A stretch of DNA of 64,000 nt. Source: Polytrichum commune (taxonomy: Eukaryota > Streptophyta > Polytrichopsida > Polytrichales > Polytrichaceae). Positions within the stretch are counted from its first letter, which is position 1. Every line of letters starts with the position of its first letter. Shown one piece after another: positions 1-12,590 of the stretch. Made by a program: the position numbers and the translations under genes. The notes under the pieces are model-generated. The model worked only from the letters and a program-made list of their open reading frames with translations, did not search any database and was not told the DNA's origin. Location of the stretch: positions 7,440,501 to 7,504,500 of the forward strand of contig OX485805.1 in the NCBI GenBank assembly GCA_950295325.1, given 5' to 3'.

Positions 1-572
1 TATACACCCCATTTCGTATCTTGTTTTTGACTGATTAGTTCTTCACCTATTGGTTGATTTGAAACTTGATAATTTCTATGCTAAACCTTTTGTGAGACTC
101 CTATTACATACTTATGACATCAATAGCATCTGGTTGAAATATATGACATACGTACTGGAAATTGATTCTATTCTTTTCCAATAATCTTTATCCTTTGTAT
201 CAGATGGTCTTCTATCACATTAGTTCACTCGAAGGCAGATGCAAGAGTTAGTATCCATGTCAGGATAGAGAGAGAGCCAAAGAATAGTGTGATTTGGGAT
301 ACGATTATCTTTTCACTTTAATTATCTCTTCCGAGGTATGGATAAGATGAAATGAAATGCAGTACTGGGTGTAAAGTATAAGCCTTCTCTGAAGTTCTGT
401 ACTCCTGTAGAGTTGTATCCAGGCGTTGTAGTTCTTGATTGCCCAAACTTGCCTCTCCTCAAGTTTTTCTTTGAGAACTTTAGGTTCCTGGCAAGACAAA
501 AAGGCAACTCGAATCATTTTGGAAGACTTTTAATTGACCGTCACATGAATGAATTATGCACTGTGGTTGCAG
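1..572. other. Presumed intron or upstream part of the permease gene
   Basis: AT-rich sequence before the first recognisable permease exon. I looked for earlier transmembrane segments of the family and found none, so the 5' exons probably lie outside the window or beyond a long intron. Confidence 0.4.
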
Positions 573-2852
573 TTATAAAGCTCTCTGGAGTTGTGGCCAT
601 TGATGCAACAAGAGCGGCTTTGGGGAATTGGGCAGGGTCTGTTACATCCATACTTGTTGGCTTATCTGTTTTTGGCTCTATGAACGGCTCAATCATTTGT
701 GGTGCTCGATATCTGGTAAAAAATCATTATTCTTTCAGTCAAGCACTACTGTGGCCATTGCTTGACAATGTTAAACAAAGAAGCTACGAAGTTCAGCATG
801 ATTCTTATATCAGGATGTCCTTGTCTCCATTTCTTATCCCCTTGACTAGTACAACACATGATCCATGTGAGCGATTTTCAAATTGGAACATGCAATGCAC
901 TTGATAGAGGAAAGTTCTAGAACGATTACCTTACCTTCACCTTTCTGACGTCCGCAAATTCGCATTTTTCACTGAGATCCTTGAAATTCACTAGTCTCTA
1001 TTGCAATACAGTACTCTGCAGCAAGAGAGGGCCAGATCCCCAAGTACTTGGGATTCTTGACCTCGGAAAGTCGTTCGCCATATATTGCACATCTTGTTCA
1101 GGTACATTTTCAATGATTCTTCCAAGTTATCATCCCTGATTCACCACTTTGCTAATTCGGAAAATTTAGAAGTACAAAGCAGTCACGGAGCCCCTGGTCA
1201 TTGGGTCCTGGAGTTGAAATTTAACATATTTAAGTGAAACAGGAATTGCTGTAATGCTTTCCTTCTAGCTCTGACAAGTGCCTATTCCTTGTCCTTTCTG
1301 TGCTGCAATTTCATTAAAATGATTAGGAAGAAACAGGAGTGATACTTTGTATAGGCTATTGAAGAAGTGAAGAAGATTCATCGTCTTTGTTGAACTTATG
1401 TTGTTTTCTGAGGCATACTATGCAGGCCCTCGTGTGCATTCTCCTACTGATGCAGTCTGGCAGCTTTGTTGAGGCAAGAATCTGTGGATGTCTTCATACG
1501 ATGAGAGCATTGCTGTTAATCTACAAATTCATGAGTTTGCTCAACCTTTGTGATTTTTCCCTTGATAATCGTGAACAAGGTCGATTACGTTTCACGTCGT
1601 GGGAGTTACGTGATACGTTAGTTTGGGATGGCTATGTTGTGAATATGAATAGTTATTATTTCAGCTCCTGCAAATAGTGGTTGATACTTTAATGTTTTAT
1701 CTTGCGTTGCTATGGCGACAAACAAAATTTGCAACAGGAGGAATGAGTGAGGTTGGCTAGCAGGCTGAAGCATCTGCCCGAAGAAACTTCTAACTGAGAC
1801 TCCCTTTGTGGCTCCAATGGGAACAGCTATTGAGCTACTTTGGAGTATCATCTTTCCTGTTCTATGGTCTCACTGCCACAGCACACATGAAGATCCGTCG
1901 TGATTTTCCTGACCTGCACCGTCCGTATACTGTGACCTTTTATCCATATGCACCACTTATTGTCATATGTTTTTCACTGTAAGTCACACCATTCCTCTGA
2001 ATAGATCAGTTGACATATTATAGGGTTTAGGGTCTAGGGTTTATTGAGTAATACCATAGATCAAGTGCCCTATTATAGATCCTAAAAGCTCTTTCCTCTA
2101 TTGTTCCGTATTCTTATGCTCATAATCTGCTTGCAACCCATCTGAAGGGGAGGCCTCACATATTCAAAAACACCGGATTTGAAACAGAATTTGGTGGGCC
2201 AAGATAGAAGAATTATGGCCTTGACATGTGCCTACCTTGAGGAGCTTGGTGTCAACGTTGATTGCACTTCTTTTTTGGTTAAAAACACTAACTCCAGCTC
2301 CGATTGGAATTGGAATTGGAAGTTTTAAGCCTTAGAAAACCACCATCTTTGATTGGAGTTGAAAAGGACGTTCATACCCAATAAAAGAGGGACGAACCTT
2401 GAAACCAAACTCCCCAAGGTTAGGCACATTTCAAGTCCAAAACTCTCTTACGCTTGGCCCACTGAACACTGCTTTGAAACCAATGTTTTCAAACGTGTGT
2501 GGCCTCCACATGAAGTCCATTGAGATGCAGAGGCAATCTTGTCTCTTTCTCAAATCTGTGCTGGAGACGAGTCTCCTGATTTTCATCATACCATAATCAG
2601 AAGAAAGACACCTTCCTGTAGGATTTTCTTAAGAAAAATCTTCCTACTCATATTCTGTACATGGACTTGGTACTTAGGCATCTAAGTGCTCTGTGGCACT
2701 TTCAAAATTGTTTCATTTTGATAATGGTTTGTTTTGTTCTGATCAGGTACTTGGTGGTCTCAACATTGGTAGCAAGCCCAGTGCCAACAAGTCTATCTTT
2801 GGCATTTGTTGCTGCCTCTTTCCCAGTTTACTATCTCTTTGTCCGCAAATAG
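573..2852 (+). CDS. SLC7/LAT-type amino acid permease, last five exons (5' incomplete)
   Basis: Exons read at 573-715, 1012-1101, 1426-1473, 1827-1978 and 2747-2852. Phases agree at every junction, giving 179 codons to a TAG stop. The protein contains LGNWAG, then VGLSVFGSMNGSI followed by GARYLYSAAREG, then SYFGVSSFLFYGLT, RRDFPDLHRPY and a final SFPVYYLFV. The order and wording match the C-terminal half (about TM7-TM12) of light-subunit L-type and b(0,+) amino acid transporters of the APC superfamily. These are plasma-membrane exchangers of amino acids. The FGSMNGS, FYGLT and PVYYLFV segments look closer to animal LAT/b(0,+)AT proteins than to plant polyamine (PUT) transporters, which is an inference from memory of the families. 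The third intron (1474-1826) uses a GC donor after GAG; the others are GT-AG. There are no internal stops, so the 3' part appears functional. The start and the first half are not in view. Confidence 0.8.
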
Positions 2853-3825
2853 CATTCTGAGATTCAATAGCATCTGCTCCACTCACAAAAATTCCGCATA
2901 AACAGCTTCATTCCTGAGGTCAAGTGAGGATGTGCAATATCTATATCATATTGTCTAGCATGTTGTGATTTCATTAAACATTAATAGCAGATTACAGTTG
3001 GATGTCCACAAAGAATAGGATAGAAAAAGGTAGCAACTAGGTTCTACAATCTTTACTGCACAACTCCAAGTTTGATGTGAATAATTTTGTAACATCTGGA
3101 AAATGGAAATCATCAATAGATCCTCAGTAAAGTGTAAACCAGAGCTATCTGATGTTATTTATTGGCATTTGTTGCAAGCTTGGGATAACCTAGATGCATT
3201 GCAGAGACTCACTTTGATGAGCGGGTGTGGGGCATGGAGTATAGATGGTAGCCTTATTGAGCCTAGTGGAGGTCTGTCTAACTTGGGTTACGTTTGAGGC
3301 ATTGGGGTTCCACTGAGTAAACTTCAACCCACTCAGATACATATTTGTAGGATATTTTGATTACAGGTCAAACTTATTTTGCTACTTCTCTCCAAAAATT
3401 CTTCAAACTTTACCTAGCCAGATTGTTTCAATAATTCATATAAATGCTATTCCAGGATGGATTTCAATACACCCAATGCATAATAGTATAAACAACAACA
3501 TTTAGAATGCAAATTTGGTACATCCATTGCATTAATTTTATGCATGTAAGGAATGTAGTCTATTGCCAACAAATAAAAGTAAGCTTTTGGCAACTGTGAT
3601 GTTTAGGAATATTACTACCTAATTTTTATCTTCGATTACTTAGTTTGTATGTTTTGATTTTGATTTTTAATGTACTGATTATCAAATATAAGGTGTATGC
3701 ACAGATATATATAGAAAGAAAAGATAACGCCTGTATTATACATACCGGCGTGAATGTGAGCCCGTTAACCCTATATTGATCTCGGGAATCCGAGATGCAA
3801 TATTGGGTGTTATGCCTCCTGTCAG
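2853..3825. other. Intergenic, no gene seen
   Basis: 3' flank of the permease. Only short unrecognised open frames are present; no repeat or RNA gene was noticed. Confidence 0.4.

Positions 3826-3907
<82 letters not shown>
3826..3907. repeat. (TA)n then (GA)n microsatellite
   Basis: About 22 bases of alternating TA followed by about 60 bases of GA. It sits exactly at the left edge of the first 2.4 kb repeat copy. A shorter GA tract marks the junction between the copies (about 6323-6340) and a long one the right edge (8751-8788), so it belongs to the unit boundary. Confidence 0.95.
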
Positions 3908-3909
<2 letters not shown>

Positions 3910-6338
3910 GACCAATCTTGTCTGGATTTTTCTCTAGTCAGAATAGGATATTCTATCCTTCTTGTAGAGTAAGGTTATGTAAGGTTATAGACAACATACA
4001 TCCCTATCCGAGTAGGGTCTAGATAATTAACTGGTATTTCATTATTCATAACTCCCTGTAGTAGTTGAGTTCTGTTATGAAACTCCTCTGTCCTCGTTAG
4101 GCAAATCGTTTTGATTTCACAGGGTGGATCATATACCGAAGTCACGAACGATCTTTATGGTAAACGATAATCCCTGGTTATTGGATTTCTCATCAACTTT
4201 TAAGGGTGTTACACATCATCTAGTCTCAAATGGTCATCACGGATTAAGTAACGTCACTTTTTACCAATAAGTTGATGTGTAAGTTTCTGTGTCGTTGTAA
4301 CATTCAGCTATATCCAGTGTATATACTGAGTCAATATATCCTGTGACACTTCCACTTATTATCTCTGTTTACTTAACACACCGGATTATCAGGGTACATA
4401 ATATGTAGGAGTATAGTTATCCAACTAATTGCTCATACAAAAGTATCATCAGGAACAGGAATTCATAAAATCTGCATGTTCTGTATCAGTCCAGTAAACA
4501 AAGCTCAACATGGTTAATCCGAATGCTCCTAGCCTGTTCAGATTCTTGTTACTCATACGAGTCAATATTTCGTCAAATTAACATACCAATTTCAAGTATG
4601 GGTATTACTGTAGTAACATTCTTGAAAGTAGAATCTCTCAAGTGGTTATTACTGAAATACTTGGGTATATAATATGTAGGAGAATAGTTATCCACCTAAA
4701 TGCTCATACATAAGTATTTTCAAAGACATCATTAGGAACAGGGATTAATAAAATCTGCCTGTTCTGTATCAATCTGGTACACAAGGCTCCACAAGGTTAA
4801 TCCGCATGCTCCTAGCCTGTTCAGATTCTAGTTAATCATACGGGTCAAGATTTCGTCAAATCAACATACCAGTTTCAAGTATGGGTATCATCCGAATTCC
4901 TGTGGTAACATTCTTGAAAGTAGCCTCTCTCAAGTGGTTACTAATGAAATACTTGGGTATGTAGGAGAATAGTTAACCAACTAATTGCTCATACGTAAGT
5001 ATTTTCAAAAAAATCATCAGGAACCAGGCTTCATGTAATCTGCATGTTCTATATCAATCCAGTACACAAAACTTCCACAAGGTTAATTCGAATGCTCCTA
5101 GCCTGTTCAGATTCTTGTTAATCGTCTGGGTCAAAATTTCGTCAAATCGACAGACCAGTTTCAAGTATGGGTATCATCCAAATTCCTCTAGTAACAGTCA
5201 TGAACGTAGCATCTCTCAGGTGGTCATTAATGAAATACTTGAGGTGTGTTTCATCAGGCCAATTTCCTCTTTCAGACCACCCTAGTCTGGTTACTCCGAC
5301 TACATGTAGAATCATGTCTGTAGTCATATGGTTATACGGTATTATTATGTCGAAATATCAGAATACTTCCGGTCTTTATTATTAGCAGAATACAAGCAGG
5401 GCGACAATTCAAAATAGCACTGCATTGTACAATCAGCAATCTCAGGTTCTTATAACCCGTCTTTTATATCAAGTATTTGTATCCAGCAGTATGTAAGAAG
5501 TATAAAGTGTTTTGTTAAAAACAAGAAAGAAATGCTCATAGTCAGTATTTCAAATTTCAATGAGAAATTTCTTGGGAAATAGCTATGAGTGGACAATTTC
5601 TTCGGAAGGTGCCAGTCCTTGTAGAAGAGGTCCTCACCTGTGCCCATGCTCCCCACAATTACAAGAAAAGTTAGTAGAGCGTACAACAGGTGTAAACGGA
5701 CCTTCTTACTTGTTATCGATGTCAACAAGACTATACATCTTCCTTGGAATTTAATCAATATTCAATATCATATCTATAGTTGCATATATTGGAAGTATTC
5801 TTGAAACAAGAAAATGCTGAATCAAGAAATCAAGAAATGGGTGAATCCAGTTATGCAGTCAGAATTCCCCTTATGTTCCTGTTTATTTGCAAGTGTCATC
5901 TGTGTAGTAGTGTATCTCCTAGATTAGACACCTTGAATTCATTGTTAGATGAGCTCATCTTGCTCAACTTGCTGCAACTATTGGTATAGGAACTGTGTGA
6001 ATCATGTTCTTCAAAGCTTGCCGGAGCAGCTAGCCGGATTACACGAATACTGCGGAGAGTGCTGTCCCACGTAATTCTGCCTTCGACCGTTCTCTCAAAG
6101 ACTGCAGTATTTCATGCTCATCTACGCTGTCTATCAACCTTCTTACTTGAGCTTGATAGATGAAGAGTTTTCTTGAGTCCCCACTATCAGGGCCTGACTC
6201 ACTATGCCGGGGTGACTCTGTTTCAACTGCTTTCACCGTATGTTTATTTTATACTGTAAATTTTCTCACTCTCGGGCAGCCCGTGATAAATTTTACGTAG
6301 CCCGTACTTGTCCGAATTTCAAGAAATAGTGAGAGAGA
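3908..6338. repeat. 2.4 kb direct repeat, copy A
   Basis: Begins with CTGACCAATCTTGTCTGGAT and ends near a GGGCAGCCCGT block and a GA tract. Copy B starts with CTGACTAATCTTGTCTGGAT and has the same order of landmarks. One shared segment includes ACAATTTCTTCGGAAGGTGC and TTGTAGAAGAGGTCCTCACC (about 5592-5640 here, 8018-8066 in copy B). No coding domain was found. Possibilities are tandem LTRs, a segmental duplication, or an undescribed repeat. Copy A is longer in its middle because of the internal array. Confidence 0.8.
4405..5240. repeat. Tandem array of three ~270-286 bp units inside copy A
   Basis: Units start near 4407, 4676 and 4962 with GTAGGAGWATAGTTAWCC. Each carries the same later blocks, such as CTCCTAGCCTGTTCAGATTC and TTTCAAGTATGGGTATCATC. 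Divergence between units is modest. No open frame is conserved through the units. Confidence 0.9.
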
Positions 6339-8748
6339 GAGAGAGCTGACTAATCTTGTCTGGATTAAACTCTTGTCACAATAGGTTATGTCACCCCTAT
6401 GGTAGAGTCATGTTAGGTATTGTAGTTGACAACATACATCCCTGGCAAAGCAGGGTCTCGATAATCAGGTGGTATAGAGTATTCATTCCTCATTCTATGA
6501 GTTCTTAAGTAAAAACTGGTGTGATCATGTTTGACTCATGCAGGTAAATCACTTCTTCTTGCAGACCAGTAATTTCTCAACATCATAGTTCCTGTATAAT
6601 ACTACAGATTATACATAACCAGTCAGTAAACACGCTGGTTAGGAACAATACTAATTCCTATTAAGTCGTATACATCTTATCAACCTGTACTTCCTGTTTC
6701 TTTGGAGCAATATCAATTCCTTCACTGCACATATATCTATTAAAAAGTATGGGAGATGGGTATCTCTCAAATTAATAACCCCGGGTTACTTACTGTAACC
6801 AATATCTCATATGGTTACTGAGAATTCCCCGGGTAGAATCTTCATATTATCAGATCACATTTCTGTGGCCTTAACCTTCTGATAAAGTCATCGAACATAG
6901 CATAGAGATATATATCCTCTAAGTCCCATTCCCAAGTATTCGTTCATCGCTTATCTGGTCATCGAAAGATGTCTCGTATGTGAGTGTGTATGACTAAACA
7001 AGATTTATAACTATCTCTCTTCATGATACTACTAAAAGAACCTCGGGTATTCGGATCTTAGAAAGTTTCCTTCCCCCGGGAGTATTTCTATAATCATAAG
7101 TTCTCAATTGGTTGCTGAAAAATGAGGAATGAAGATTGACTCTTAAAATGGATTTGCTGGCTAGTTACGAATAATTAGCACTTAACTGGCCATTAATGAT
7201 ACTTTAGAACACCAGAATTCGACATATAGCAGGGATCTTGGTTCAAGAACGAAGTAAGTTCAGATCCTTTCATAGAAACTATTTCAAATATCTTGTATAT
7301 AGTTTCTTGTCAACAAACCCCTGTAACCTGTTCTCGAATTGTTACCGAGACATTTCTGGGTTATGGGTTTCCTCTATAATATTATATAATGTAAACTGTA
7401 TGTAACCAGATTCCCAGGAAATCATTGAGATAGCACATGTTATAACTTCTTTCCAGAATTACCTGAATTTTGAAAGTGCTTTCGTATGAATAGTTTCTCA
7501 TATGGTCATTCTCACTACCGAGTGAGGGTGATTTCTGGGTCTGGTAGATCAGTTAGAACGATTCTTTCTTCATTTTTCAAATGACAGAAGAACTGTTACG
7601 AGTCTATATCTCTTCACACTCCTATTTAATTAGTATCAACTCTCAAATGGTCAAATCAACAGGCAAAGGGTGTAAGTCCCTTTAAAGAAAATTTACAATA
7701 CTGTTGTAAGACTCTTTCCCCTTCCTCTTTACTGAGCCATCACACAGACTAGCTGTGTTTGTCATTCAGTGGATTAGAGGTAACTTTGACGTCAGACAGT
7801 TCTTGTGAGAATTTTAGTACGCTTTATGTAAGCAGGGAAGTTCAGCCAAATATCTTTGTAGCGTTTGAGAATTCATAGTATATTCGTATATCCTGATTAT
7901 AGAGTCAAATACAGGAATGAATCAACAAGTAGAGCGAAAAGTATTTTTCAGAAAGAAAGACTCATATTCACTGTTCCAGATTTCAAAGAGAAATTGCTTG
8001 GAAAGATGTAATGAGCGGACAATTTCTTCGGAAGGTGCGCAGCCTTGTAGAAGAGGTCCTCACCTGTGCCCATGTTCCCCAAAATACCACACGATATGTT
8101 AGTGGAACGTACAACAGGTGTATTTAGACCTCTTACTTGTTATCGATGTCAACAAGGCTATACTACTTCCTTGGAAATAGGTAGAATTCAACATCCTCTA
8201 CATATTTAGTTGCATAGATTGAAAAAGATATATGATCATGCAATCTTGAATCAAGAACTGGTTGAATTCAAGTGAATAGCTGATTGTCCCATGTAGTCAT
8301 ATTCTCCTTCAAGTGTAATCTGTGCAATTAAAGCCAATCTTGGATCTACACCTTGAAGTCGTCGTAAGATGAGCTAATCTTGTTCATCTTGAAGCTACTG
8401 TGGGATCTTGAACACTGCGAATTGTTGTTTTCAGATTTGGACTACAATGAGCAGATATCTGATTTCGCCCAAACTTCGTAACACCTGCAGACTTGAACTA
8501 TTTTGAGACAGACTGCCGTAGTAACCTCAATTGCTCATGGGTATCAAACAATCTGCCGTTACTGCTTGCAGAGGTCTGCCTATGCGGAGCTCTCACATAA
8601 CAGATAGTCCACAGGAACTTTCTCACACTGTCACAAATGAGACTGTCAGATGTGTCTCTGCGTCTAGACTCACAGTATTTTATTTCGTTTCCTTTTTCGG
8701 GCAGCCCGTAAGATTTTTAGTGGGGCCTGTTAATCAAGAGATCAAGAT

Positions 8749-8750
<2 letters not shown>
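6339..8750. repeat. 2.4 kb direct repeat, copy B
   Basis: Second tandem copy of the unit described for copy A, ending in CGGGCAGCCCGTAAGATTTT and another GA tract. It lacks the tripled internal segment. No gene was recognised in it. Confidence 0.8.

Positions 8751-8788
<38 letters not shown>
8751..8788. repeat. (GA)n microsatellite
   Basis: About 38 bases of uninterrupted AG at the right edge of copy B. Confidence 0.95.
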
Positions 8789-8790
<2 letters not shown>

Positions 8791-8886
8791 TTCAATGTAA
8801 TTATCATCAACACCTTCTGATGAAATTTGGTACCTTTTAAGTGTTGTGATAATATTAGTTGATAGTATCACAATTGTGAAAGCACA

Positions 8887-9904
8887 ATGTCACTTCGGAT
8901 CTGGAGGATGTGGAGCAGGTCAAAAGAACAGCAAAGTGTGCCTCGAATATGGGCAAAACTACCTCCCGAGATTTTTAGAACTGATTTTGTTGCTTGTGCC
9001 AGTGCCAGACTTTTGTAGATGTTGTGCAGTGTGCAAGGACTGGCATGAACTTGTTCAAGTCACCTCCATTCAGGAAGTTTTGTGCGTAATGGCCTTACAT
9101 CCTTCTTCTTGAGGTTCCTGAAATAAGCTTAGCAGCAGATTGGAATATCCTGGATATTGAAGGTCAGAAAATGTACAGGTTGGACTTCACAAAGCTTTTC
9201 AAACAAGCTTTGAACTCACCTAGATTCACAACTCCGGAATAATCAATTCCTGGCACGAACCCTTGCTGTACCATACCACTTCTCCCTCCTTTAGGTCGAA
9301 TTTAGCAGGCAACCCTGTGACCAAAACCTCTGCAACCTTATTACCTCCAATTGTGAACTTCGCAGAGTGTGTTGGCATCGTGACAACTATGGTGATGGAC
9401 AATGTGAACAATACTTTCAAAATCTACCTTCTCAGGAAGATTGTCAACTCCAGATTCGCTCCAAACCCTAAACCCTATGACCGCAAGCAAATCTTTGTGT
9501 ATGATACACGAGTCGGTGAATGGACCGAGCTCAGAAGCCCTCCTCGAAAGTCACATGTATATACAACGGTGGTCAACAAGGAGATGATTTACACCATCTT
9601 TGAAGTTAATGTGTTCAATCGGAAGAGATCTGACTTCAAACTCATGTATATTGATATATCTCGCAATGTTTGGAGCGATGTTTGTATTGAACTACCCGAG
9701 CATGCGGTGGCAGCACGATTTGTTATGAGCTGTAATGACCAAGTTTATATCGTGGCAGATGAATCACTGAATTGCAGCAACAGCCAGGGTGGGTGGGAGT
9801 CATTTAAAATAAGCATATGGAAGTCTAACATCCCTATTAACGTTACTCAGTTGATGAGCTATGTTCATGGGCACATCAATAGATTCGAGAATAAAGATTC
9901 CTGA
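8887..9904 (+). pseudogene. F-box protein gene, frameshifted
   Basis: From ATG 8887 the frame reads to IWAKLPPEIF, the start of an F-box, and then leaves frame at about 8970. The next frame continues with VPVPDFCRCC and AVCKDWHELV, the second half of an F-box. At least one more shift follows near 9080-9130, after which SLAADWNILDIEG is read. The last stretch, 9263-9904, is open for about 210 codons. It includes NPVTKTSATLPP-like text, VYDTRVGEWTEL, IYTIFEVNVF and DISRNVWSD, typical of the beta-propeller-like C-terminus of plant F-box/kelch proteins (substrate-recognition subunits of SCF ubiquitin ligases). Sequence error could mimic the shifts, but two or more in one short gene argue for a pseudogene. 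Confidence 0.65.
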
Positions 9905-10846
9905 TGTTGGAATCCTAGTGCTTCAAATTGAATATGAAGTCAGGGCAGTTGAACACAACTCATCAACTGAGTAATATTATGTACTCACAAAGGCTCTTAT
10001 TCGGGTAGCCAAGATGCCAAGACATTAAATTAGAATCATCTGTAAAGTCCATCGACAAGAGACAAAACTGCAGTTTTGATCTTTCTTTGAGAAAACTTCT
10101 ACTAAGAGCTCATTAGTTTGTCATATATTGGAGCTTATTTTGAAAGTTGGGTGAAATTTTTGGGACCTCCTTTTCCCACCTCATAAATTTTGAGATAATC
10201 TTAGGATCTAAAATAGGGTATGCGCATGGGACCCATTGTCCTAAATCCCAAATCAACCTATGCAACGCTAGCTTGACCCACCCATACTAGTATGACAAAC
10301 TAGAAAGCCAATTTGAAATTCATGGCACCACTCTTTGTGTAGGGTAATCTCAACATTAAGAAAACTTGGGTGACTTTGTGTTGATTCTCATAAACTTAGG
10401 GTTGAGACTAAACCCATGGTTTCATCTACTTTACTTTAAAGATAATTCTAGTGGTGCTACAAACTCTACCCGAGAGGCCTCAACTTTGACGGTGACCTCA
10501 TCGCAGTTGGTTACAAGGAGTCATTTGTCTTCACTTCTCCCAAGGAAAAACTATGTTACATACTTGTAACTTACCCAACAATGTTTGGAACTAAGGACAT
10601 ATGAAACCCTCCTTAGGCCAAGCTTGGGGTTCGTGACATCTATGTAGACTCACCCATCTTGGATGAAAAGGCTCTATAAAATCAAGTCCCCTCCAAGATT
10701 GAGGGCCGATTCATTCCATATGGAGTCTGCTAGACTAATTCGGGGTCTCTAATACCATTTTCACAGTCAATTGATCTAATGTGGTTTCACTTTGCTAATA
10801 AATGACTTTACGTAAATTCCACATAGCCCTGGCCCTTAGGCCATAG
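9905..10846. other. Intergenic, no gene seen
   Basis: No coding region was recognised. A weak inverted pair around AGTTTGTCATA (about 10114 and 10290) may be another small foldback element. Confidence 0.3.
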
Positions 10847-11031
10847 TACACTAAATACGATATTTAGTGTCACTTACTATTTGGAATTACATAATGCTAC
10901 ATCTATTTATTGTATATCTCGTACTTTACTAACAACTATACTTGGTAAAAAATTACATCAATAGTAAAAAGATATAGCACTATTTTAAATCCAAGTAGTA
11001 AGTGACACTACATGTCATATTTAATGTAGTT
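10847..11031. mobile_element. Small MITE, family A
   Basis: The left end reads CACTAAATACGATATTTAGT, then GTCACTTACTATTTGGAATT. The right end is its approximate reverse complement (AGTAAGTGACACTAC...AATG). TA flanks both ends. The same internal blocks recur at 49787-50004, 36203-36382 and 38355-38640. Non-coding. Confidence 0.8.
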
Positions 11032-12403
11032 AACGGGGTGGAGGGATCACATCTCCTAGAATGAACTCTTTGCCAATCTAGCAATTATAAGCCTAATTTG
11101 TTGGGTACAAGTAGAATGGACAATGCTCTAATAAAAATGGTTCCTAATTTTACATGTCCAAGTTTGACAACTACATGTACTCATCAATGTCTAGAAGCAT
11201 AGGTGTGGTAGCCGCCAACACTCTCTTTTATCAATATAAGCTAACATCAAGGCAGTCAACAGGGAGAATTTGAGTGCCACCCTTTAAGAACCCCCTAGAT
11301 GGCCTTTGAGTGGGTTGAGGAGGCACGATGGTTGGTTGGAACCTAGCCATCCAAAACAAAATTCAGTTCATTTCCCAAATCCTTTACCCCTCTCGCTTAA
11401 AAACCGGACCCCTTGAAAACTAAATGGTTAAAAAACCGGATTTTTGTTTTATCGTCCAGTTAGAAGGAAAAAACATATATAGGAAAACCTACGATTTCAA
11501 AATTCATTCCCAATATCCTTGTCATGGATTAAAGTTGGCAAAGCCCCCCACCAGTTGGGGGCCAAGGATTCCCAACACATCCAAACCCAAAAGTCATACA
11601 TATGAGACCATCATCATCACTTTCAACAATCTAGTAAAGGAAATGTAGAGTTAAGAAGATGACACCACAATATCACCCACATCTTTAATCATCACAAATA
11701 AACATCCAACATTTTGTATATGACCTAAACTTGTCACAAAATCACCACACATTCATCACATAAGCAACAACTCCAAGACTTTAGACAAACAAGGTTTATG
11801 AAACAAAATTAGTTGAAGCAAATCAATGGGGTCTAGTTTTCAATCCGGTTGTCGATACAAGCTAAGCGTTGTGTGTGACGTGTCCTCCGAATAGTGTTTT
11901 CCCCAATTACTTATCAAGTAGATCAATGTAATTTGTCAAGTTGTACATGAAAATTCTTCTCAAAATCAAAATTGCTTGTTCAGAAATTTAACATCCCACT
12001 TACTATGACCAAAATTGAAACGACACTCCATATACGCACATAACAAGGTCTCATTTGAGGAAATCACATTTGCTTGTGCCCCATAAATCAATGTTCGGAA
12101 AACAACACTCCTTCCCAACATATTTCTTATTGCAAGACTCGCAAAAGCTGGTAACAATTTGCATGTTAGACTATACTCCCCTGGAAGAATACAAGCAAAG
12201 TCATATCTACAACACATAATCTAAACTAGTCAACTTATGTTGCAACTCGCATTGTGTAGAATCCTAGAGCACAACGTCGGGTAAGAGTGGAGGACTCACA
12301 ATGAGCCTCACACATAGAGACTTGCACCCAACCTGAACACAAAATTCTCTTGACCCATTAAAATGCTCACAAAATACACCAAACCATGTCCGGGGGGAGT
12401 TCT
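11032..12403. other. Intergenic, no gene seen
   Basis: Low-complexity, AT-rich sequence with unrecognised short open frames (for example 11424-11648 +). Nothing supportable. Confidence 0.3.
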
Positions 12404-12590
12404 TTTGGGCATAATTGGTTGAAATCCTAATGTTTCCAGATCCAACTGGTTACATGTTTTCTTAATGTGAGTTATATTCCACAGATTCCTCTTAAATCTT
12501 CAATAATTTTCTTGAAGTCTTGAACTACCAACCGGATATTTCTCAAAGTCAATTGGTTCATCTGTAACTAGAGGTCAGCTCTCTCTTCGT
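12404..12590 (+). repeat. Dispersed 'CAACYGGTT' repeat, copy 1
   Basis: Shares ordered blocks with copies at 35690-35910 (+), 37880-38330 (-) and 38617-38760 (-): GGGCATAA, a CTAATGTTTCCAGATCC-like block, CAACTGGTTACATG, a TTTTCTTGAAGTCTTGAACT-like block, then TTTCTCAAAGTCAATTGGTT. In other copies the variable core is AACCGGTT. Possibly an LTR or a TRIM fragment; no termini were resolved. Confidence 0.75.

Noticed and set aside
573-2852. Permease as an ordinary plant polyamine (PUT) transporter
   Set aside because: The loop and TM wording (FGSMNGS, FYGLT, FPVYYLF) fits LAT/b(0,+) proteins better than the PUT motifs I know. Kept as a question for phylogeny.
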